Source of the DNA: Oharaeibacter diazotrophicus
Lineage (GTDB): Bacteria > Pseudomonadota > Alphaproteobacteria > Rhizobiales > Pleomorphomonadaceae
DNA length: 64,000 nucleotides
Assembly (NCBI RefSeq): GCF_004362745.1
Contig: NZ_SNXY01000009.1
Coordinates: 434,001-498,000 of the forward strand
Reading direction: 5' to 3'
The notes below the pieces were generated by a model that did no database searches, was not told the DNA's origin, and was given only the letters and a program-made list of their open reading frames with translations. Below, in pieces: positions 36,798 through 44,867 of this stretch (positions within the stretch are counted from its first letter, which is position 1; each line of letters starts with the position of its first letter). The position numbers were made by a program, and so were the translations under genes.

Positions 36798-37523
36798 TTG
36801 ACCGCAGTCCTCCGTCGCGACGACGATCCCCCCGTGCTCACCCGCGAAGGCCTCGTCCGCCTCGAAGGCGCCGCCGTCCGGCTCGACCTCTCCGGCGCCC
36901 TGCACTGGCCCGGCGAAGACCTGCTGGTCGTCGCCGATCTCCACTTCGAGAAGGGCTCGTCGCGGGCCGGACGCGGCCTGTTCCTGCCGCCCTACGACAC
37001 CCGGGCGACGCTCACGGCGCTCGAGGACGCGATCCGGCGCACGGGCGCGCGCCGCGTGGTCTCGCTCGGCGACGCCTTCCACGACGGCCGCGCCGCCGGC
37101 CGGCTCGCCGACGACGACCGCGCCCGCATCCGCGCGATCACCGCCGCGGTCGACTTCATCTGGGTCTCCGGCAACCACGACCCCGCGCCGCCGGAGGGCC
37201 TCGGCGGCACCGCGGCCGACGTGGTCGCGATCGGCCCGCTGGTGCTGCGCCACGAGCCGAGCCGTGGCGCGGCGCCCGGCGAGATCGCCGGCCACCTGCA
37301 CCCGGCGGCCAAGGTCGGCGTCCGCGGCCGGGCGCTCCGCCGGCGCGCCTTCGCGCTCGACGGCCGCCGCTGCGTGCTGCCGGCCTTCGGCGCCTACACC
37401 GGCGGCCTCAACGTGCTCGACCCCGCCTGGCACGGCCTGTTCGACCGCGCCCGCCTGATCGCCTGGATGATCGGCGACGCCCGCGTCCACCCCGTCCGCG
37501 CCGCGACCCTGCTGCCGGATTGA
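36798..37523 (+). CDS. pdeM: Ligase-associated DNA damage response endonuclease PdeM
   Basis: This 241-residue metallophosphatase-fold nuclease is associated with the upstream helicase. Metal-binding motifs are complete: ADLHFEKG, SLGDAFHD, SGNHDP and GHLHP. A TTG start at 36798 is chosen because GGAG lies 7 bases upstream and no ATG exists near the N-terminus; a GTG at 36834 would lose 12 residues. It is probably co-transcribed with the helicase. Confidence 0.88.
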   Translation: MTAVLRRDDDPPVLTREGLVRLEGAAVRLDLSGALHWPGEDLLVVADLHFEKGSSRAGRGLFLPPYDTRATLTALEDAIRRTGARRVVSLGDAFHDGRAAGRLADDDRARIRAITAAVDFIWVSGNHDPAPPEGLGGTAADVVAIGPLVLRHEPSRGAAPGEIAGHLHPAAKVGVRGRALRRRAFALDGRRCVLPAFGAYTGGLNVLDPAWHGLFDRARLIAWMIGDARVHPVRAATLLPD

Positions 37524-37554
37524 AGGGGCCGCGAAGAGCCGGCCACGGCCCGCG

Positions 37555-38697
37555 TCACCGCGCCCGGTGCACCGACCAGAACGGCACGGCGACCACGCCT
37601 CCGAGGAAGGGCAGGCGCGACAGCGGCGAGCGGTCCTCGACGATCACGTCGAGGTGGCTGTCGCCGACCGGGAAGGCGCGACCGTCGAGATCGATGGTGC
37701 GCGTGGTGCCGACGACCGTGCCGTCGAGGCGCCACGTGTAGGTCATGCCCGGCAGGTTGCGGTCGATCACGTCGACCGCGAAGCGCGTCGACGTGCCGGC
37801 GGTGACGTTCACGTCGATCACGTCGGGTGTCCGACCGTCGATCGGCAGCACGTGCCAGTAGATCTGGTCGACCAGTTCCTCGGTGTTGACCTCCCGGTAG
37901 GGTTCCGGATTGTTGCGCATCTTCGAGGATGTGGTCGGGCGGTGCCAGACGGTGTCGCAGTGGTTGGCGCCACGGAAGGCACCGACGTAGGCGGCGCCGT
38001 CGGGCGACGGGAACACCACGCCGAGCGGCACCCACCGCGACCATTTCGCCGACGAGATCCGCGCGGTGATGGTGTCGTCGACGTTCGGGTAGGGGCCGGT
38101 GTAGACGCCGCAGTTGCCGTCGTCGGAATACTCGTCGCCGAGGCCGCCGAAGGCGTGGCCGATCTCGTGCATCAGGGTGTCGGAGAAGAACGCACCGGAT
38201 TGCGAGGCCGACGTCACCGCGTAGGCGCCGCCGCTGCCGCCGTATTCCGGGTCGTTGACGAGGACGACCACGAGATCGCGCCCTTCGACCGCCACGCTGC
38301 GGGCGAGCACGTCCTCGACCCTGCGGGCGTCGACGCAGATCAGCCGGCGGATGCCGTTGCAGTTGTAGGCGGCGCCGAGCGCGGTATTGCGCGCACCCTC
38401 GGGCTTGGAGGCGCCGGAGTCGACGCTGGCGGTGAAGATCCGCTTGACGTTGAAGTACTTGCGATAGTCGGAGAACGGCGGGGTCGCGACGAGGACGTCC
38501 CGGAAGGTCTCGGCGTCGGTCTGGAACAGGGTCTGCTCGGCCTGGGTGTAGCCGTCGCCGAGGATGACCACGTCGATCCGGTTGTCGACCGGACCGTGCT
38601 GCTCCATCCGCACCACGGGTTCGGCCGTGGCGGTCCAGACGGCGACCACCGTCGCCGCGAGCGCGATCGACGCGCGCGCGAACGCCCTCGCGATCAT
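37555..38697 (-). CDS. Secreted M64-family metallopeptidase
   Basis: This 380-residue protein has a signal peptide (ASIALAATVVAVWTATAEP) and the M64 (IgA peptidase-type) zinc site HEIGHAFGGLGDEY with His177, Glu178, His181 and Asp188. The start of the domain, RIDVVILGDGYTQAEQTLF, is characteristic. A C-terminal beta domain (TYTWRLDGTVVGTTRTIDLD) follows. It should act in the periplasm or outside the cell. It follows a secreted hypothetical with a 40-bp gap, so the two form an operon. Confidence 0.9.
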   Translation of the reverse strand: MIARAFARASIALAATVVAVWTATAEPVVRMEQHGPVDNRIDVVILGDGYTQAEQTLFQTDAETFRDVLVATPPFSDYRKYFNVKRIFTASVDSGASKPEGARNTALGAAYNCNGIRRLICVDARRVEDVLARSVAVEGRDLVVVLVNDPEYGGSGGAYAVTSASQSGAFFSDTLMHEIGHAFGGLGDEYSDDGNCGVYTGPYPNVDDTITARISSAKWSRWVPLGVVFPSPDGAAYVGAFRGANHCDTVWHRPTTSSKMRNNPEPYREVNTEELVDQIYWHVLPIDGRTPDVIDVNVTAGTSTRFAVDVIDRNLPGMTYTWRLDGTVVGTTRTIDLDGRAFPVGDSHLDVIVEDRSPLSRLPFLGGVVAVPFWSVHRAR

Positions 38698-38737
38698 GGC
38701 CCCTCCCCCGTCCCTCCAGTCGCCGACTCCGGCGACG

Positions 38738-39445
38738 TCACGGCAATGCGACCGTCCCGATCAGCCGCGACTGCTCGGCCGAGCCGCGGCGGTTGCGGAT
38801 CTCGATCCGTCGCGCGGTTCCGCTCTCCGCGATCACCACCGTGACGATCGCGTCGGTCCTGCGGAAGGTCGCCGAGGTCAGGTGGCGACCGTCCGTCGTG
38901 GTCGGCTCGTGGCGCAGCGTGCGCGGATCCTCGATCACCGTGCTGCCGAGCACCGAACCGTCCGCCCCGACGGCGCGGAACTCGATGCCGTAGCGCGGCA
39001 GCGAGACGGCATTGGCGCCGATCCGTCCGGGGGCGCTCCGGCGTCCGAGCGGCACGGCCGTACGGATCGACGGTACGGCCATTCGGAACGGCAACGGATC
39101 GACGCCGTCGGTCCGCAGGCGCAGGGTATAGGCGGTGTGGCGTACCGACGCCGTCGCGTCGGGCAGCGCCGCGCCCTCGAGCTTGCGCACCCGGGTGATG
39201 CGGGCGTCGGCCAGCAGCTTGAAATAGCCGATCTCCGACGTCCTGAGCCGCATCGACGTCGGCGTCGCCTCGATCACCGTAAAAGGGATCCCCGACAGGC
39301 GCTCGCCGACCAACGCCGTCATGGTCGTGCCGGTCGCCTTCACGCCCGCCAGAGCGAGCAGGACATCGGACGCCGCCGCCGGCGCCGCGACGGCGCAGAG
39401 CGCGACGAACACCGCGCACAGGCGGGCGACCATCCTCCGAGCCAT
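38738..39445 (-). CDS. Secreted protein of unknown function
   Basis: I do not recognise this 235-residue protein. It has a signal peptide (LCAVFVALCAVAAPAAASD) and the rest is rich in beta-type segments with many Arg and Thr (RRSAPGRIGANAVSLPRYGI). It has no cysteine after the signal. It is first in an operon with the M64 peptidase, so it may be a partner, inhibitor or substrate of that enzyme, but this is inference. A good promoter lies 44-73 bp before the start. Confidence 0.7.
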   Translation of the reverse strand: MARRMVARLCAVFVALCAVAAPAAASDVLLALAGVKATGTTMTALVGERLSGIPFTVIEATPTSMRLRTSEIGYFKLLADARITRVRKLEGAALPDATASVRHTAYTLRLRTDGVDPLPFRMAVPSIRTAVPLGRRSAPGRIGANAVSLPRYGIEFRAVGADGSVLGSTVIEDPRTLRHEPTTTDGRHLTSATFRRTDAIVTVVIAESGTARRIEIRNRRGSAEQSRLIGTVALP

Positions 39446-39488
39446 CTGCGCATCCCCCGACGACGTCTTGCCGACGTTTCCGGACGGA

Positions 39489-39518
39489 AGATTAGACGCG
39501 GTATCGGCGCCTTGTCAA
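39489..39518 (-). promoter_or_regulatory. Promoter of the M64 peptidase operon
   Basis: On the minus strand a consensus -35 TTGACA (39513-39518) is followed after 18 bp by TAATCT (39489-39494). The surrounding 60 bp is AT-rich compared with the window. Confidence 0.6.
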
Positions 39519-39560
39519 TTATGCCATCATTGGTTGCATGTTCGACAGCGCCGACACGTT

Positions 39561-40781
39561 TCACCCCGCCGTCACGAGATCCCACAGCACTTCGGTGAGC
39601 ACGGCCACGCCGGCGTCGAGGTCGGCCGGGGCGGTGTATTCCTCGGGGCAGTGGCTGAGGCCGCCGCGGCTCGGGACGAAGATCAGCGTCGAGGGCATCT
39701 TGCGCATCAGCGCCACGGCGTCGTGGCCGGCGACGGTCTCGGTGTCGATCGCGGGAAGGCCGAGGCGGCGGGCGGCGGCGGCGACGAGGGCGGTGCCGTC
39801 CCGGTCGAAGATCTGGGCGGCACGGCGTTCGTCGATCGCGACCTCGACGGCGACGCCCAGCGGCTCCGCGCCGGCGACGGCCGCGGCGAGGAAGGCGTCG
39901 CCGATCGCGGCAGTGCGGGCGACGTCACGGTGGCGGACCTCGAACCAGACCTGGACGCGGGCCGGCACCACGTTGGGCGAGTTCGGCTCCACGGAGATCC
40001 GCGCGGCGGAGACGTGGGTGTCGGGATCGTCGGCGACGAGGCCGTGCAGCGCCTCGATCGCGCGGGCGGCGGCGCGGAGCGCGTCGCGGCGACGCGGCAT
40101 CGGCGTCGGGCCGGTGTGCGACGGCGCGCCCTGGAACACGATCGACAGCTTGCGCGCGGCCCAGCAGGCCGTGACCACGCCGATCGCGGCACCGGCGCGC
40201 TCCAGCCGGTCGCCCTGTTCGACGTGGAGTTCGACGTAGCGGGCGATGTCGAAGGCCGGCGCGGCGTCACCGGTCCAGCCGATCGCGTCGAGCGCGGCGC
40301 CGAGGGCGACGCCGGCACCGTCACGAAGGTCGCGGGCCGTGTCCAGCGGCAGGGCCCCGGTGAATACCGAACTGCCGGTCAGGCTCGGCTGGAAGCGCGC
40401 GCCCTCCTCGTTGGTCCAGTTCACCACCACGACGTCGCGGCGGACCGCGTCGGGGTTCGCGGCGGCGCGGGCGCGGAGCGCGTCGGCGGCGAGCGTCGCG
40501 GCGATCACGCCGTAGGTGCCGTCGTAGCGACCGCCGGTCGGCTGGCTGTCGAGATGGGAGCCGGTCAGCACCACCTCGGCGGCCTCCGGCGCGAGGCCGG
40601 CGCGGCCGAACATGTTGCCGATGCCATCGACGGCGAGCGCGAAGCCGCGGCGGCGGAACTCGGCGGCGAGCAGGGCACGGGCGGCGGCGTCCTCGGTGGT
40701 GCCGGTCAGACGGCGGACGCCGCCGTCGCCGCTGTCGCCGAAGGCGGCGAAGGCGTCGATCAGGCCGTGGAGATCGCTCAT
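39561..40781 (-). CDS. M20-family amidohydrolase (allantoate amidohydrolase/N-carbamoyl amino acid hydrolase)
   Basis: This 406-residue zinc enzyme resembles HydC/AllC-type amidohydrolases. Metal ligands are in GSHLDSQPTGGRYDGTYG, the catalytic Glu pair in NWTNEEGARFQPSL, and a third ligand in ELHVEQGDRLERAG; PSRGGLSHCPEEYT is the C-terminal metal site. The exact substrate (allantoate, ureidoglycolate or N-carbamoyl amino acid) cannot be chosen by eye. Its start overlaps the amidase stop as ATGA, so the pair probably acts in one nitrogen-recovery route. Confidence 0.88.
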   Translation of the reverse strand: MSDLHGLIDAFAAFGDSGDGGVRRLTGTTEDAAARALLAAEFRRRGFALAVDGIGNMFGRAGLAPEAAEVVLTGSHLDSQPTGGRYDGTYGVIAATLAADALRARAAANPDAVRRDVVVVNWTNEEGARFQPSLTGSSVFTGALPLDTARDLRDGAGVALGAALDAIGWTGDAAPAFDIARYVELHVEQGDRLERAGAAIGVVTACWAARKLSIVFQGAPSHTGPTPMPRRRDALRAAARAIEALHGLVADDPDTHVSAARISVEPNSPNVVPARVQVWFEVRHRDVARTAAIGDAFLAAAVAGAEPLGVAVEVAIDERRAAQIFDRDGTALVAAAARRLGLPAIDTETVAGHDAVALMRKMPSTLIFVPSRGGLSHCPEEYTAPADLDAGVAVLTEVLWDLVTAG

Positions 40782-42178
40782 GCCCTGGGCTCCAGCGGCC
40801 AGTCGATCGAGAAGCCGCGCAGCCGTTCCAGGATCCGGGCGACCTGGAGCACGCCGAGGTCGTCGGTGCGCCGGCCGACCACCTGGACGCCGATCGGCAG
40901 GCCGCGCTCGTCGAAGCCCATGCAGACGGTGGCGGCCGGCTGGCCGGTCTGGTTGAACACGGCGGTGAAGCCGGTGTGGCCGAGCGGACGCTCGCGGAAC
41001 ACGCCGGGCTCCTCGGCCGGGAAGTTCACAACCGGCAGCACCGGCGAGATCAGGTAGTCGTAGGGCTCGCAAGCCTGGAGCAGGCGTGCCTTCATCCGGG
41101 TGATGGCGCCGAGGGCGGCGTAGAGTTCGGTTGCCGAATGGTCGCGGCCGGGCATCGCCCAGGCCTTCACCGTGGGGTCGATGGCGCCGTCGTCGTGGCG
41201 CGACAGCTCCGACCACTCGAGATAGCCGCGGACCTGAAGATAGAGGTCGATCGGGGCGTAGACGTCCTCGTCGAAGGGCGGCGGCATCGCCGCGACCACG
41301 GCGCCCGCCCCCGCGAGCAGGGCGGCGGCGCGCTCGAGTGTCGCCAGCACCGCCGGTTCCGGGCGGAGCCCGAAGCCGAGGTCGGCGAGCACGCCGACGC
41401 GCAGGCCCGCCGGATCGCGGTCGAGCCGGTCGTGGTAGGGAACGCCCTCGTCCGGGAAGGCCCAGGTGTCGCGTTCGTCGAAGCGGGTCAGCACGGAGAG
41501 CATGCGGGCGACGTCCTCGACGGCGCGGCCCATCGGGCCGGCCATGCGCATGGTGTCGGGCGGCAGGTGGGCGACGCGACCGTGGGTCGGCTTCAGCGAG
41601 GCGAGGCCGCAGTGGCCGGCGGGCAGGCGCACCGAGCCGGCGATGTCGGTGCCGACCGACAGGAAGCCCATACCGCAGGCGAGCGAGGCGCCGGCGCCGG
41701 CCGACGAGCCGCCGGTGTTCCAGGCGAGCCCCCAGGGATTGCGGGTGATGCCGTGCAGCGAAGAGACGCCGGCGGCGAGCAGGCCGCAGTCGGGCATCGT
41801 GGTCTTGGCGAAGATCGCCGCGCCGCCCTCCATCAGGGCGAGGGCCGGCGGGGCGTCGTAGGTCGAGGGCGGACGGTCGGCGTTGGCGGCGATGCCGTGG
41901 GTGTGCGGCCAGCCGATCATCGAGACGCTGTCCTTCACCGTCACCGGCACGCCGTCGAGGGGGCCCAGCGGGCGGCCGGCGCGATAGCGCGCCTCGGCGG
42001 CGCGGGCGGCGGCGAAGGCGCTCTCGGGGCGGATCGAGAACAGCGCGTTGACCTTGGGGTTGGCGGCCTCGACGTGGTCGAGCACCACGGCCATCGCCTC
42101 CACCGGCGAGATCCGCCCGCTCGCGAAGGCCTCGACGAGGTCCCGCACGGAGAGGGCGACGAGGCTCGCGATCGACAT
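40778..42178 (-). CDS. Amidase signature family hydrolase
   Basis: This 466-residue enzyme hydrolyses an amide. The Ser-cisSer-Lys triad is present: Lys in VPVTVKDSV, cis-Ser in GGSSAGAGASLACG and the nucleophile in GTDIAGSVRLPAGHCG. The pocket gives no substrate assignment. It is the first gene of a pair with the M20 amidohydrolase (4-bp overlap) and is divergent from two APH-like kinases across a 214-bp gap. Confidence 0.92.
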   Translation of the reverse strand: MSIASLVALSVRDLVEAFASGRISPVEAMAVVLDHVEAANPKVNALFSIRPESAFAAARAAEARYRAGRPLGPLDGVPVTVKDSVSMIGWPHTHGIAANADRPPSTYDAPPALALMEGGAAIFAKTTMPDCGLLAAGVSSLHGITRNPWGLAWNTGGSSAGAGASLACGMGFLSVGTDIAGSVRLPAGHCGLASLKPTHGRVAHLPPDTMRMAGPMGRAVEDVARMLSVLTRFDERDTWAFPDEGVPYHDRLDRDPAGLRVGVLADLGFGLRPEPAVLATLERAAALLAGAGAVVAAMPPPFDEDVYAPIDLYLQVRGYLEWSELSRHDDGAIDPTVKAWAMPGRDHSATELYAALGAITRMKARLLQACEPYDYLISPVLPVVNFPAEEPGVFRERPLGHTGFTAVFNQTGQPAATVCMGFDERGLPIGVQVVGRRTDDLGVLQVARILERLRGFSIDWPLEPRA

Positions 42179-42392
42179 CAGCTACTCCCGGAGGCGGCGA
42201 CGAGGACGGCCGCGGCGTCTCTCCGGCCCATAGCGGATGGCCGGCGCCGTCCGCCAGTGCGGCGATGCCGGAGGCAAGACAAACTGGAACGGCGGTCATC
42301 CCATGCCGGCCCCGATCGGCTAGTCTGCTGACGTGGCGGGCGTTTCGCTCGCCGCGGGATCACGCGCGCGCACGAGGGGCGGGGTTGCCGGA

Positions 42393-43340
42393 ATGACACC
42401 AGAGGAACAGCAGGACCGCGTCAGGGCCGCGGTCGCCGCGGTGCCGGGCTGGGGCGGCGTCGCCGTCACCGCCGAGCCCGCCATCCCGATCCTGGCCTCG
42501 CCGAGCTGGCGCGGCGTCGACGGCTGGCCCTGGCGCGTCGTCGACGGCGACGGCCGAAGCCTGTTCGTCAAGGTGATGGACGAGGACGCCGCCTTCTACA
42601 TCGACGTCGCCACCGCCTTCGCCGCCGCCGGCCACGCCTCCGACCTCGGCGTCGGCCCGAAGGTGCACCTCGCCGACGTCGCCGCCGGCGTCCTCGTCAT
42701 GGAGGACCTCGGCGCCGGCTGGCGGGTGGGCACGCTCGACCGCCTGCTCGACCCGGCGATCGTCGACGCGGTGGTCGCCGCCCGCGCCAAGTTCCAGGCC
42801 GCGCCGGCGCTGCCGCGCAGCGTGAGCGTGTTCGAGGAGATCGAACGCTTCCACGACGACGCCCGCGCCTGCGGCGCCGAACTGCCGGCGGACACCGGCT
42901 GGCTGGTGTCGGAGATGGCGGTCGCCGCCGCCGCGGTGGCGCCGGTCGCCGCGGCGCCGGTGCCGATCCACGGCGACGCCAACGTCTCCAACCTGATGAT
43001 CTCCGACGCCGGCGAGGTCCGCCTGATCGACTTCGACCGCGCCACCATGGCCGATCCGCTTGAGGACCTCGGCGGTTTCCTGACCGAGGCCTTCGACCAG
43101 GATCCGGAGCGCCGCGACGCCTTCGCCCGCGCGACCGGCGGCTTCGAAGAGCGTGCGTTCAATCGGGCGCGCATCTACGGCATCGCCGACGACCTGCGCT
43201 GGGGCCTGATCGGCGCGGTGGTGGCCCGGCGGTCGTTGCGCGAGACCTTCGAGTTCTACAAGTTCGCGAGCTGGCGCTTCGTGCGCTGCCGGATGGGCCT
43301 GCGCGACCCGCGCTTTTCCGAGATGCTGAGGAGGCTCTGA
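42393..43340 (+). CDS. APH-family phosphotransferase
   Basis: This 315-residue kinase-like protein has the APH catalytic loop HGDANVSNLM and metal-binding LIDFDRATMADP. The N-terminal lobe has LFVKVMDEDAAFY (nucleotide-binding Lys) and VLVMEDLGAGW. ATG at 42393 has a GAGGGGCGGGG stretch upstream and is preferred to an earlier GTG. The family includes choline, thiamine and antibiotic kinases; the substrate is unknown. It overlaps the next kinase gene by one base (TGATG). Confidence 0.87.
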   Translation: MTPEEQQDRVRAAVAAVPGWGGVAVTAEPAIPILASPSWRGVDGWPWRVVDGDGRSLFVKVMDEDAAFYIDVATAFAAAGHASDLGVGPKVHLADVAAGVLVMEDLGAGWRVGTLDRLLDPAIVDAVVAARAKFQAAPALPRSVSVFEEIERFHDDARACGAELPADTGWLVSEMAVAAAAVAPVAAAPVPIHGDANVSNLMISDAGEVRLIDFDRATMADPLEDLGGFLTEAFDQDPERRDAFARATGGFEERAFNRARIYGIADDLRWGLIGAVVARRSLRETFEFYKFASWRFVRCRMGLRDPRFSEMLRRL

Positions 43341-44293
43341 TGGCCGAGTACAGGAGCGCCGGCGAGGCCGCCACCGTCCACGAGAAGGCCCTCGAGGCCG
43401 CCGCCGCCCGCGTGCCCGCCTGGGCCGGCCGCGGCTTCCGCTACCGGCCGCTGGTCGGCGGCATCATGAACCAGAACTGGCTGGTCGAGGTCGAGGGCGA
43501 GGCGCGCTCGTTCTTCCTGAAGATCCCCGGGCCCGGCTCGGAGATGTTCATCGACCGCCTCGCCGCCAACGAGGCCGCGCGCAACGCCCACGCCATCGGC
43601 GTCGCCCCCGAGGTGGTGTTCTTCGACCCCGCCGACGGCCTCGAGGTGCACGAGTTCCTGGTCGGCTACCGCGCCTGCACCAATGCCGACTTCGCCGATC
43701 CGGCGATCCAGGCCGGCGTGCTCGACATCTACCGCCGCCTGCACGCCGGGCCGATGCTGTCGCTCACCAAGACGGTGTTCGACATGATCGAAGAGCACGT
43801 CGAGCAGGGCCGCGAACTCGGCGCCCACTTCCCGCCGGCGATGGACTGGATCCTGCACCGCTACGGCGAGGCCAAGGCCGCCTTCCTCGCCTCCGGCCTC
43901 GACGTCGTGCCCTGCTTCAACGACCCGATGCCCGGCAACTTCCTGATCGACGCCGTCGGCGCCGGCAAGCCGATGAAGCTGATCGACTACGAGTTCGCCT
44001 CCAACAACGAGCGCGCCTACGAACTCGGCGTGCTGTTCGCCGAGATGTTCTACGACGAGGCCAAGACCCTCGAGCTGATCGAGACCTATTGCGGCGAGGT
44101 CCGCCCCGCCACGGTCGCCCGCATCGTCGTCAGCCGCGCCCTCGCCGACGTCAAGTGGGCGTCCTGGGCGGTCGTCAACCGCAAGCTCAACACCTGGGAC
44201 TTCGACTACCAGAAATACGGCATCTGGAAATACATGCGCGCCCGCGACGTCATGGCGGATCCGCGCTGGGACACGTGGCTCCGGGCGATGTGA
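43340..44293 (+). CDS. APH/choline kinase-like phosphotransferase
   Basis: This 317-residue protein is a second, different kinase-like protein coupled to the one upstream. It has GGIMNQNWLVEVEGEARSFF and FFLKIPGPGSEMFIDR in the N-lobe. The catalytic loop reads CFNDPMPGNFLID, with Asn-Asp in place of His-Gly-Asp as in choline and ethanolamine kinases, and LIDYEFASNNERAYELG binds metal. A tandem pair of this kind suggests two steps or two related substrates, but neither is identifiable. Confidence 0.88.
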   Translation: MAEYRSAGEAATVHEKALEAAAARVPAWAGRGFRYRPLVGGIMNQNWLVEVEGEARSFFLKIPGPGSEMFIDRLAANEAARNAHAIGVAPEVVFFDPADGLEVHEFLVGYRACTNADFADPAIQAGVLDIYRRLHAGPMLSLTKTVFDMIEEHVEQGRELGAHFPPAMDWILHRYGEAKAAFLASGLDVVPCFNDPMPGNFLIDAVGAGKPMKLIDYEFASNNERAYELGVLFAEMFYDEAKTLELIETYCGEVRPATVARIVVSRALADVKWASWAVVNRKLNTWDFDYQKYGIWKYMRARDVMADPRWDTWLRAM

Positions 44294-44298
44294 AGGGG

Positions 44299-44732
44299 GG
44301 CAGTCGGGCTTCGGCAGTAGGCAGTAGGGCTGCCGGCCGCGTGTCCGGGCCGTGGAATGCTCGACTCCGAGACGAGAGTTCGGCGACCGCGCTCGCCGTA
44401 CCGGCAAACGCGCCCCCAACGGCGCCGCCATATTCGGCTCGCACGGAAGCCCGCCCTGCCCTCTCCCCCCCTTGTGGGGGAGAGTTGGATAGAGGGGTCA
44501 CCCACGCCCCCCCCTTGTGGGGGAGAGTTGGATAGAGGGGTCACCCACGCCCCTACCGCCGCACCGCCTGACGCCGCGCATACCCCTCTCCCTAACCCTC
44601 CCCCACAAGGGGGGGGGGCCATGGCGAGTTCGTGACCGTCGATCGGCCGACATCCCGACCGCCGACTGCCGACTGCCGACTGCCGACTGCCGACTGCCGA
44701 AGCCCTACTGCCTACTGCCCACTGCCTACCGC
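44299..44732. repeat. Second composite repeat region with inverted heptamer arrays
   Basis: The 574-bp gap before glcB has the same plan as 16978-17506. The left array (44299-44333) uses GGCAGTC, GGCAGTA and GGGCTTC units. The right array (44656-44732) has eleven 7-bp units, five of them CGACTGC in a row, with a CGAAGCC variant matching the first region. Between them are GC-rich repeats. No gene is seen. Confidence 0.75.
44468..44553. repeat. Perfect 43-bp tandem duplication
   Basis: A 43-bp unit (begins CCCCTTGTGGGGGAGAGTTG) occurs twice head to tail without mismatches. Each unit contains a CCCC-TTGTG-GGGG hairpin. A related sequence in opposite orientation lies at 44582-44619. Confidence 0.85.
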
Positions 44733-44867
44733 CCTCCCCACCTTCTCCCTCACGGAAACAATCCTTCGCTCTTTCGCCGCCTCGACAAGGATCGCCGTCC
44801 GCCGCATCTAGTGGTCCATCGTTGGTGCGGCGAAGGCGCGCACCTTTGTTTCTTTCGCGAGGTGGTG

